Shown here: positions 1 through 8,600 of the stretch, piece by piece
How the letters are laid out: every line of letters starts with the position of its first letter
How positions within the stretch are numbered: the stretch's first letter is position 1
Assembly (NCBI GenBank): GCA_004114245.1
Contig: QZWS01000162.1
Span: 1-20,414, forward strand
Reading direction: 5' to 3'
Source: Zoopage sp. CT-All
Taxonomy: Eukaryota; Zoopagomycota; Zoopagomycetes; Zoopagales; Zoopagaceae
DNA: 20,414 bases
Made by a program: the position numbers and the translations under genes
Notes under the pieces: model-generated
Told to the model about the DNA's origin: nothing
Seen by the model: only the letters and a program-made list of their open reading frames with translations
Databases searched by the model: none

Positions 1-2
1 AT

Positions 3-430
3 ATACCAGCATCTCCTTTTGCTTCGCCACAAGGCCCAGCCAATGACAATACTTCTAAGTACCTGCCATTCAACTTCAAGCAAAATGTTTCTGCCTGTTA
101 CTCAGAGCCGCAACCCACTCTTGACAATCTTATCGAAGGTCTGGTAGTGGAGGGCATCCCCCTTAAACATGTCAACTACGATTTGGTGAATGACACCCAT
201 CCCTACTGGATGATTACATTCACGCCTTGATGAATATCTTGAAGCATGCCATTGCCAGTGTTCTATGGGAGGAGGCCAAAGGAGTTGATAGAGTATGCCC
301 ATAGTAGTGCAGGATGTTTTCTTCATATTTGCTATTCTATTTCTGTTTTTCTACTTTATATAATGGTTGGTATTGCCATGATTGAGGCATTGCTATTGTC
401 ATGCATGGGTGTAATAACTGGGTGTACTGT
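3..430 (+). pseudogene. Truncated, decayed copy of a repeated gene/element family (left arm of inverted repeat)
   Basis: An open frame runs from the window edge to a TGA at 228-230. It encodes a segment containing LPFNFKQN and PTLDNLIEGLVVEG. A shifted frame then continues to about 300 with EEAKGVDRV. The same sequence lies in opposite orientation at about 1430-2030, where the corresponding segments read LPFNFSKN, PTLSSLIAGVVEE and EEAKGVDRV, so this is one arm of a diverged inverted repeat. The frame break at 200-230 makes the copy non-functional. Nucleotide similarity continues past the coding part to about 430, for example around the shared string gattgaggcattgct. The family is not recognised; a mobile element or an amplified secreted-protein gene are both possible. 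Confidence 0.55.
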
Positions 431-572
431 TCTCCCTCTACATCAATTAGCCATCACTCCTAGTAGATTAAATAAATCATTATCAAAATGCACACAATAG
501 CAGAACAAGTTGCACAAACATAGATGTGCTGTCATAGGACTGGTATTAGCCAAGGTACCCTTAACACTGGGG

Positions 573-673
573 CAGATAGATAGATGAGTAAAAGATACTG
601 CCATCTATCCTGCTAGATTATACTTCTTCTAGCAACTAGAAGATACTGGAATATGCCCAAGAGTATCCAAAAA
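573..673 (+). repeat. Diverged direct repeat, copy 1
   Basis: About 100 bp matched by a second copy at 1236-1341 in the same orientation. Shared blocks include gagtaaaaga, ctgctag, agcaactagaag and aagagtat. Nothing coding is visible. The two copies lie between the arms of the larger inverted repeat, so the interior is itself made of repeats. Confidence 0.5.
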
Positions 674-761
674 TGGTATCAAAGTATGGTGGGTAGGTAT
701 CAATAAAGTGTTTGCATAGCCACTTCCCCAATTCAAATTCCCAAAACTTTCCCCATTTTTT

Positions 762-820
762 GGAATTAGGAAAGTGAACTGCTAAAAGTGTTTGCACAAC
801 AATTCACTTTCTTCAATTCC
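762..820. repeat. Imperfect palindrome (hairpin), MITE-like
   Basis: GGAATTAGGAAAGTGAA at 762-778 is almost the reverse complement of 803-820, with one indel and one mismatch in about 17 bp and a 24-nt loop. The string aaagtgtttgca occurs near 706 and again near 785, next to similar c/t-rich sequence, so the hairpin sits in a locally duplicated segment. It could be the remnant of a small non-autonomous DNA transposon. No target-site duplication was recognised. Confidence 0.4.
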
Positions 821-892
821 CCAATTCCACAGTGGATGCACCTCCCTATGCCTAGTTGTCTATACTTATTAATATACTCTTTTTATGTTTCA

Positions 893-1041
893 ATAAGTGT
901 TATGATAGGATACTTAGGAGGGTCAATGATAATGATGGATGCATTTGTGTTGACCTAACAGAGAGAAAAGAGACTAGCAAAGTCAGGCCTGGCTTAGCTA
1001 GTTATACTCCAGAGGCCACATGGCCCAATTGTTATATAGGC
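893..1041 (+). repeat. Dispersed repeat, copy A (possibly once coding)
   Basis: This block is matched in reverse orientation by 18855-18970 at the other end of the window. In frame it reads CYDRILRRV...GCICVD...VRPGLA; a frame of the other copy reads YDRMLKKV...GYICVD...VRPGSA. The protein-level similarity suggests a decayed element ORF. The family is not recognised. There is no start codon context or continuous frame, so it is entered as a repeat and not as a gene. Confidence 0.5.
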
Positions 1042-1104
1042 AGGCATAATACTAGTTGCTTATAAGCTATAATATATTAATTTTTTGGCATTGGGGCATG
1101 TCAT

Positions 1105-1185
1105 AGTTTCTTTTCTCCTTATTTTATCAACACCTGTATTGACCTTAATGCACTTAATTACCCCAGTACCTCCTCTCTACCTCTC
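1105..1185 (+). repeat. Dispersed repeat, copy A' (second copy near 20085)
   Basis: The stretch shares an ordered series of blocks with 20085-20165 in the same orientation: tttcttttc, tcaac-cc, aatgcac-taatt, and a following ctc/tac-rich tract. The right copy has a CG (20101) where this copy has CA. Confidence 0.4.
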
Positions 1186-1235
1186 CTTCCTATTTTGTTT
1201 ATTGAGTTATCCCTCCTATTGAGCCAGTTATTACA

Positions 1236-1341
1236 GGGCAGATCAAATAGTTGAGTAAAAGACACAACTACCTAGTCTGCTAGGCTATTCCAATGCCTCT
1301 TCCAGCAACTAGAAGTTACTGCATTGTATTCAAGAGTATGG
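1236..1341 (+). repeat. Diverged direct repeat, copy 2
   Basis: Second copy of the repeat at 573-673, same orientation. It shares ggcagat, tgagtaaaaga, ctgctag and cagcaactagaag in the same order and similar spacing. Confidence 0.5.
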
Positions 1342-1559
1342 TGAGCAGCCCTCATGACCCTCTTTCCCTGGTCAACATAAGAAAATTTGATATACAATGT
1401 ATGCCAACTCAGAGTCTACATTATTCTATTATACACACCTAGCAATGCCTCAATCATGGCAATACTAGCCATCAAGTAAAGTAGAGAAATAAAAATAGAA
1501 TAGCAAATGCAAAGAAAATTCTCTGCACTACTATAAGCATTATTTAGAAACAGCACTGT

Positions 1560-1637
1560 AGTATGGGTGGCAGTGAGGTTCTGTGGAATACAATGTAATG
1601 AAAAAGTGACTGCTACTTTCTACTGCCACACCACAAA
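1560..1637 (-). mobile_element. Small inverted-repeat insertion (MITE-like), copy 2
   Basis: Compared with the left copy of the host repeat near 290-305, this arm carries about 100 extra bases here. Read on the minus strand they match the extra block at 1774-1861: tgtggtgtggcagtagaaa, then gtagcagtc, a T-rich middle, ttccaca and a final ctgc-ca-cc segment. The ends are imperfect inverted repeats of the type TGTGGTGT..GCAG. It has no coding capacity. Confidence 0.5.
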
Positions 1638-1773
1638 TGCCATACTCTATCAACTCCTTTGGCCTCCTCCAGTAAAATATTGGCAATATCATGCTTCCAG
1701 ATATTCATCAAGTTCTGAATTGAATTATCCAGTAGGAAATGGATTCTTCCATTGTGAAGATGTCTGCCCTTAA

Positions 1774-1861
1774 GTAGTGTGGTGTGGCAGTAGAAAAGTA
1801 GCAGTCTCTTTTCTGATACATTAAGTTCCACAAGACTTACTCTGCACTACACCACAAGTAG
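1774..1861 (+). mobile_element. Small inverted-repeat insertion (MITE-like), copy 1
   Basis: This block is absent from the left arm, which runs without interruption near 180-200. It begins gtagtgtggtgtggcag and ends ctgcactacaccacaagtag, which are imperfect inverted repeats of each other. A sister copy in opposite orientation lies at 1560-1637. A fragment near 11826-11857 (ttctgcggaatgcaatgt) may be a third, partial relative. Confidence 0.5.
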
Positions 1862-1876
1862 TCAACTTGCATGTTT

Positions 1877-2950
1877 TCAGGGAAGACATTCCTCTACCAC
1901 ACCTGCAATGAGGCTGCTGAGAGTGGGAGGCAGCTGTGAGATATATGCAGACTCATTTTTGCTAAAGTTAAATGGTAAATGCTCTGAAGTATTGTCATAG
2001 GTAGGGCTTTCTGGTGAAACATGAGGAGAGTGTGGCATATGTAGATGAGTCATCTTTGTCCTGAATTTTATAATGTCATTATCCATTGGGTTTGGAGGTA
2101 ATTTTTTGAGTATGTGATGAGCATTTAAGCAGAAAAGGGATGATAATGCACTTGAGCCCATTGGAAAGATTGGGGGCAATCTTCTCCAGGATTTCAGAAG
2201 CCAGTAGATTATATTAGGATCCTATATTGAATCAAACTTTATCTCTTCTGGAAAGCAAGATGCTTGAGACTTGTATAACATAGATCTCAAAGTACCATAT
2301 TTGAACTTATCAAACTCTGGTAACTGCTGTGCATAGACTAGGTTGTAGATGAATTCTTTTGGGAAAATGTAGAATGCACAGATATCAACAAGGGCAGGCT
2401 GCTCTGCTGCCAGTTTTAATAAGTTGGCTGCACATTCAGAGGGTTGGCTAAAGGTGGAATAATAGAGATGTTTCACAGATGATAGCTTGGGTTTTAGCAA
2501 AGCAATTTTGGTCTTGATTTTCTTCATTTCCTTGACCACATTCTTAAAAGGGGTTGACTCCTGTGCTATATAGCACAAAGCAGGAGTGGCTGTAGTGACT
2601 GCTGTCTTTTCTCCACTTACCTGACAAAGTACACTATCTTGTCCCAAGGACTTCTCTCTCCCCTTATGTTGCCAGCATAACTCCAAGGCATTGCAAAGCC
2701 AACTGTTTATTGTAGAGCCATCTGGCCTGAATGACTGAGCTGCTATATGCAATTGCTCATTTGTTATTCCGAGCTTATTATTGGGTCCTAATAAACTCTT
2801 AATATGGTGATGCACATCTTCAGGGAGCTGTGTCATTTGGCCAGGGACATAAGCAAGTATGGATGGCTGATTGGCAGCTTGAAAGCCCATGACCAATAAC
2901 AACAAAGATGCCAAAAACATGGCAGTGAGCAGGAATATGGGGGATTTCAT
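1877..2950 (-). pseudogene. Decayed gene for a protein with an N-terminal signal peptide (repeat family)
   Basis: An ATG at 2950 opens a 242-codon frame ending in TAG at 2222-2224. The same frame continues with no shift for another 114 codons to a TGA at 1877, so a single nonsense codon splits one frame of about 356 codons. Recognisable remnants (EEAKGVDRV) continue to about 1613, interrupted by stops and by two small insertions. The first 25 residues (MKSPIFLLTAMFLASLLLLV, then MGFQA) form a typical cleavable signal peptide or signal anchor. Cysteines are scattered through the rest and no domain is recognised. The C-terminal part is homologous to the fragment at 3-300, so it is a repeated family. 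Base composition is AT-rich and CpG-free apart from one CG at 2770, unlike the functional genes. It could be an element ORF or a dead secreted-protein gene; stop readthrough is less likely. Confidence 0.55.
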
Positions 2951-3290
2951 TTTAGAGATGGATGGTGCAAGGTTATTAGGCTAGGAGGTGAGCAGGGAGA
3001 GAGGTCTTATCTGAATCAAGAGGGGGAGAGAAAAACTATGACTGCAGTGCCTGGCCCGGCTTCAACAATGGGGCAGTGTGATTGTCTTCACTGCAAGTGA
3101 ACACTAGGATAGATTGGAAGCCTGCTGATCTAATTAATCAAATGTGCATAACTGCCTGGAAGATTCAAAAGTGCCTGCAGCCTCTTTTACATGAATACAG
3201 GGATGCTGTTGTTGCAATAAATAATCCTAGACTGAAATATCACTCCCAAGTCCATTTATACCTATTGCACTGGCTACAAACATAGAGTAG
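2951..3290. other. Non-coding stretch with no assignable feature
   Basis: AT-rich sequence with only one CpG (3057). It lies upstream of the decayed minus-strand frame and before the LTR-like block. A 67-codon plus-strand frame at 3082-3285 lacks an ATG and resembles no known family; it may be a repeat remnant. Confidence 0.4.
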
Positions 3291-3401
3291 TGTTGTGCTA
3301 GCTTAGTCAGACATAACAGTTTGGAGCTCACAGTATAAAAGGAGAGCGAGCACAACTTGCCTCCTGACAAGTAGAGAAATTCGATTACCCTGAACACAAC
3401 A
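3291..3401 (+). mobile_element. Possible solo LTR (111 bp) with TATA box, upstream of CDC7
   Basis: The block begins TGTTGTG and ends CACAACA, a perfect 7-bp terminal inverted repeat of the TG...CA type found on LTRs. It contains a TATA box (tataaaag, 3333-3340). No flanking target-site duplication and no primer-binding site were seen, and the repeat would be short for an LTR. The alternative is simply the CDC7 core promoter with a chance inverted repeat. Either way the TATA box lies about 160 bp upstream of the first candidate ATG of CDC7. Confidence 0.3.
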
Positions 3402-3498
3402 CCCCACCAACATCAACAGTCACAAATAGTTCTGTCAGTTCCAAAATCGCCATTTCCGTCCAGACACAACCCAGGCCAGTACAGCTTTGGCGTTGGTT

Positions 3499-5555
3499 AT
3501 GGTCAACGATGTCGTAAGCGTCGAATCGCTAGACAATTCCGCAAGACTGGTTCTGTTGGTCGTAGGTTTTGCCTTTGGCTGCCGAGGCAGAGAGCAAAGC
3601 GGGCTATTCGCTGCGCTCCCGTTCGCAGCCAGACACATGCACTACGCGTATGCCGCTCGTCGTACATACATAATTGCCATAGGCTGATACTATCGCGTTA
3701 GAGAAGGCTGATATCAAGGATAGCTCCGCTCGGACGGCACATGCCACGAATCCATCAACAGTTGTATCCGCCCGATGCACCAGTGCAGCGTGTGCCACAG
3801 CGTTTGTTGTCGACGACGATCCGCTGTCGTCGCTTTCGAATTTCGTGACTCTCGATAGTGACTCGGATAGACGAGCAATAGGTCCGCTGGTCGCGTCAAA
3901 CGGGAATGAGTCAGCAGATGTATCCTTACAAGTGGCCTCGAATACTGCGGCTACGGAGTCGGATGACGCGGTCATGCTACTTGATGCTGGTGTTGACACT
4001 AAGCAAGTGAATGTGACGCCTATTTGCGGATCAGTTGGCCAGTGCGGTTCGGGTAACATTCTGCCCATCCTTAGCTCATTGGCAATGCCACATCCCTTAG
4101 AGCCAGCCGCAAGTTTGAGCGCCACAAAATCATCAGCAAAAGATACGGATGAACCATATGTGGATATAGAACCGTGTGATCAGAGCTGCTCATCGGATGA
4201 AAGTGACGTGAATGCTGACCCGGCCACATTCCAAGGCGCCAAGGCAGAAATCGTTCGCATCATAAAACTCTTCAAGGGTCTCGACGACCAGTACCAGCTT
4301 GTGAAAAAGATTGGCGAAGGTGCGTTGGAGCGTTATTCACAATCGCGCCATTGGGCCTGATTAGGAACATTCAGCTCAGTGTACAAGGCCGTTGACATCC
4401 ACCGGAGCACGTTTGACGACGCCCATCGTCGTGGCAAAACTCGCCATGTTGCTGTCAAGCGGATATACGTTAGCAGCAGTCCCGATCGCATTATGAACGA
4501 GATTGCAATCCTCCTCGACCTGAGGTAGTGCATTGCCAGAATGACGATGGTCTCGTTTCTAATGCTGTCCCTGGCAGAGACCGGCCTGGCATTGTACCCA
4601 TTATCTCGGCATTTCGCGACGCGGATCAGGTCGCGCTCATCTTTCCCTACTTTCGCCATCGAGACTTTCGCGACTACTATTCCAACATGACGAATGCTCA
4701 ACTACGCGCCTACATGCGCGGATTATTTGTCTCACTCAAGAGCATTCACGAGTGCGGCATTATGCATCGAGATATTAAGCCTTCCAACTTTTTGTACAAC
4801 GAAAAGGCCAGACAGGGAATGCTAGTCGATTTTGGTCTAGCCCAGGTACTCTCATCTAGTCGTCCGTGATCTATTGACAGTGCAGCGTCAAACACCCCCT
4901 CCAGCACGACGTGGCGAACCAAACGAAGTGCAGCAGCAAATTAAAATCGACGAGCAAGGCATGCTGCGAGTTCGCATCGATGAGACCAAGTGAGACGGCT
5001 TTCGACATTGTGGAGGCTAAACAAAACGTAGACCACCGTATCGAGCCAATAGGGCAGGAACCCGCGGCTTTCGTGCTCCCGAAGTGCTCCTCAAAGTGTC
5101 CAGCCAGACTACTGGTAACTTTGGAATAGTCATCAATTGTGTTGCAATTCTTGTAGCCATTGATATATGGTCTGCTGGCGTAATAATGCTGTGCGTACTT
5201 GCAAGACGATTCCCCTTCTTTCAGTCGAGCATGGACCAGGAAGCCTTGGCAGAAATCGCATGTCTCTTCGGCGCCAAAGCCATGGCCAATCTTGCATCAC
5301 GCTATGGTGGGTCATCTGATATATATGTATATATTTGCTAAGCTCGCATGACCAGATCGCATATTTGAGACCAACATCCCCAGCGTGCAAGACTCAAGCT
5401 TATCGATCGACCGTCTCTGCCGCAAGCTGCGCGGAGAGTCACCGGATTTTTCCCAGGATGCTTTCAATCTACTTGAGAAATGCCTCGTTCTGCATCCGGT
5501 GGAACGTATTACTGCCAGCGAGGCACTGTCCCATCCTTATATATGCAATGAATAG
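3499..5555 (+). CDS. CDC7: Cdc7-type (DDK) serine/threonine kinase
   Basis: This is the catalytic subunit of the Dbf4-dependent kinase, which phosphorylates Mcm2-7 to fire replication origins in the nucleus. Exons: 3683-4319, 4365-4524, 4578-4845, 4886-4989, 5053-5114, 5157-5306, 5356-5555; introns are 40-63 nt. Joining them gives GEGTFSSVYKAVD, VAVKRIYV (ATP lysine), HRDIKPSNFLY, DFGLAQ and KAGTRGFRAPEV, then a C-lobe ending in SHPYICNE. HRDIKPSNFLY with DFGLAQ is characteristic of Cdc7. The segment between DFG and the P+1 loop is only about 35 residues, short for a family known for long kinase inserts. The acidic, Ser-rich N-terminus lacks a clear start. One option is ATG 3499 spliced from 3513 or 3561 to 3683; a conservative start is the in-frame ATG at 3974 (429 aa). 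No Dbf4 partner is encoded here. Identity is secure; the first exon is not. Confidence 0.85.
3644..3649. promoter_or_regulatory. ACGCGT (MCB-like) box upstream of CDC7 coding exons
   Basis: A perfect ACGCGT hexamer, the site bound by MBF at G1/S genes in ascomycete yeasts. It lies 34 bp before the first secure CDC7 exon and within the putative first intron or leader. The hexamer also occurs in coding DNA of this window, so position is the only support. Confidence 0.3.
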
Positions 5556-5606
5556 CACACTGTAACCCTCCATAGAATATACTCTGTTGCACATTTAAGC
5601 GAAAAG

Positions 5607-5612
5607 ACGCGT
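5607..5612. promoter_or_regulatory. ACGCGT (MCB-like) box in the DNMT1 promoter
   Basis: A perfect ACGCGT hexamer in the 105-bp gap between the CDC7 stop and the DNMT1 start, 49 bp upstream of the ATG and followed by a T-run. MBF-type G1/S control would suit a maintenance methyltransferase. This is inference from position and consensus only. Confidence 0.4.
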
Positions 5613-5660
5613 TTCTTTTTAAGCTACCTTCTCGGCCCCGTCATCATCCTTCCGACGGTC

Positions 5661-8600
5661 ATGGCCCCCGGTGAGACTAAAGCTCAAACCAGTGAATTCG
5701 CAACCGGATCAAATGCCGCTGCGCCCGCATCTGCATTGAATGGCGTCGAAGGGACCGTCGGCGGCGATGATGCCGCCGCGCCGCCGTTCACATCCAAACA
5801 GGCAAGAACAAGAACCTCGATGCAGGCATTTTCATCATCTGTAGAAAGGAAAGCAGGTTGTGGGTGACGACGAGGATACTACTGCACCAATACGCGTGAG
5901 TCGCGTTGTGCAGGCTTCGCTGCCGTCGGGTATGGCTTGCCTCACTCGAATGATTGCCTCCAAGCATGATGACTAGGCTCGACCAAGCGCAAGCGTAATC
6001 CCGTCCTAAAGTACGAAACTGGAGAAGACGAGGAAGTTGAGACTGAAAACCTGGAAGTCATCGATGAGGATCTCGATAATGGTGTTCGCAGTGACGATAT
6101 GTTGCCGTGCCGGTATCTCGATAATTTTGTTATATTCGATGCGAATGCTGGCAACCGTTTGGTTGGATTCGAGCACATCTTGGTCACAGGCTCAGATGTC
6201 CATGTCGCCGGTGAAGTGAAGCCAGTCCCGGCGGTTGAAGAGTATGAGAATAATGGCGACGAGGATGACGATGACAGTGCGGGAATGCCAGCGCAGCGGA
6301 TTCGTACGAGCGCGGTTATGTTCTGGGATCTCGAATACGAAGCAAATCATTTGTGGGTGCATTCATGATCGCGGGCTGCTTGCTTACTCCTGCTCTTAGC
6401 GATCCCGTGGTTTTTGTGCGGACGCAATATGCTTATTACACCCTACGCAATCCAGCACCAGAGTATGCCGAAACACATCAAAAGTGCTTCGCCAAGTATC
6501 AGCTTGTGCGTGCCCTCATGCGATGCTGTGCAAATCCCGATGCCGTGCTGGACGACTTTTACAACGCGGCGAGTGCTCAAGTAGAGGGCTCTCAACATGC
6601 TTTGGCGCTGTGTCAAACATTCGAAAAGTCCGATGTGCTTGACAATATCCTGTTCATATTTGACGAATTCGAGTTTCACGCAACCCATACAGATGATTAC
6701 TCCATTCTGTCTACAGGAGTGTACCAGCAAATCGTGCAATTGGCCGATATGGAGCTCAATAAGAAGACCAAAAAGAAGCGAGGCCGCATGGCAACAGCTG
6801 GAGCGAAAGCCGCCATCAAAATCAAGGAGAACTCGGCGACCGCCACACCCATTGTCCGTGCATTGGCTCAAGGACTATTCCAGGGACGACAACTCGCTAG
6901 CCAGGCCTACACCGACGAGAACACGGTCCGCAGCGAATATCTACCCGAGTTTGACAATGTCGACGTGCCACTTCCAACCGTCAAGTCGTGGTCAAATAGA
7001 ACGTGGGGCCCGGTCGTGCAGGATCCTACTAATAAGGACATGACGTACTACACCCATTTGCAGCTTGACCTCGATACCAAGCTAGCCAAGAATAGCATCT
7101 GCGTGGTCCAGACCACCGTAGGAGTGCGACCTGCTATTATTCGCTATCTATATGAAGACAAGCGAGGAAAGAGTGTCGCCCATGTCCAGCATCTTTTGCC
7201 TGCCGCCGAAAGTGTTCTTCAGGAGACTGGCGCTGCAAGAGAGCTGCTCCTGGTCAACCAGTGCTCAGACATTGCTGTAGACGATATTGTCGCGCCACTT
7301 GCCGTTTATTGGGCCCCGTCGGGGTCCTTAGAAGCTCTGCAGGCCATAGACGGCCACGACTATTTTATTCGGTTAGTCTTGGCATACTTATAGATCATAG
7401 CTTACTCCCCTTGCAGCTATTGGCACGATCCTTCAACTGCAGCGTTCGAGTCCCTCGAGGAGCACATGCGTGAGCATAGCGGCAAGGATTTGTGCCATCC
7501 ATTGGAGTGGTGTATAGCCTGCGAGGCCTTGCTTCGGGCTCAAGAGGCAACAAAGGCAAGAATCGTTCCCGGAGATAGCGTTTCGACGTTTGTGTATGGC
7601 AATGCCGAGTACCACGTCAACGATTTCGTCTATGTCGCGTCCGCTGAGCGCAAGGAGAAGCCCTATGAGGTCTGTCAAATCGTCAAACTATACCATGATA
7701 CAACGGTCTCGACCTCGCGGACCACGATGTCGCGCTTTAAGGCTCGTCGCTTGAAGCGATATAATGAAGTTGCTCCAAGCGCCGAGTCATTCGATCCAAA
7801 TGGACCCGAGATTGCATTTCCGGCCCCAACCGATTGTCGTCATCTAGTCGTGACCAATTCGTACGCCGATGTTCATGTATCAGACATGGACGGAAAGTGC
7901 ACTGTACTGCACCGCAAGGACATTCCCGATCTGGACTTGTATAAAAACCAGCTGGATACGTTTTACTTCTCCTCCGTCTACGATCGCAAGTCCGAGCCCA
8001 GGCTCATGGCTGTAAGTACACACGCAGTCGACATATGCACCAAGTGCAAGGATGATCGCGAGAGAAACGAACTGGAGCGCGAGCAGTTCATGAAGGAAAC
8101 CTCGCCACTTGTCGCCCTTGATATTTTCTCAGGCTGTGGCGGACTTACCTCCGGACTTGCCGAGACAGGAATAGTTAAAACGAGACACGCCATTGAGTTT
8201 GATTCCAGTGCCGCATATACCTTTAGGTACAAATCGTCTTCTCTGGGCATTTACTGAAGCATTGCCAATAGGAAGAATTTTACGTATGCGACAGCTCACA
8301 ATGAGTGTGCCAATGTGCTTCTCGACCGTGCTATTCGCAAGCACTCCAAGGGAGAAACACTGGACAATGTTGTTGACCGTGCTCGTGAGCCTTTGGTCGA
8401 TTTGCCTGCCCCTGGTGCCGTTGATTTTATCTACTGTGGGCCGCCATGGTAAGAAGGTTGTTTACACCAGTGCTCCCATTTCCCATTTCCTACTAGCCAA
8501 GGATTCTCTGGAATCAATCGATTCAAGAAGGCGGATGATATCAAGAATTCCCTTATTGCGACCTCGTTGAGCTACGTCGAGTTTTATAAGCCCAAGTGCG

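Noticed and set aside
573-1341. CRISPR-like array from the direct repeats
   Set aside because: Only two diverged copies 660 bp apart in a eukaryotic genome; no spacer structure.
3384-3696. Arg-rich plus-strand frame (GQRCRKRRIARQFRK) between the TATA box and CDC7
   Set aside because: No ATG, ended by the TAG at 3699-3701, and overlapping the putative CDC7 leader or intron; the basic composition alone does not identify a gene.
3604-4125. 173-codon minus-strand frame upstream of the Cdc7 kinase domain
   Set aside because: It overlaps the in-frame N-terminal extension of CDC7 and shows no family resemblance; probably an antisense shadow.
5133-5390. Minus-strand 85-codon frame over CDC7 exons
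   Set aside because: Crosses introns and exons of the kinase on the opposite strand, with no similarity to any family I know.
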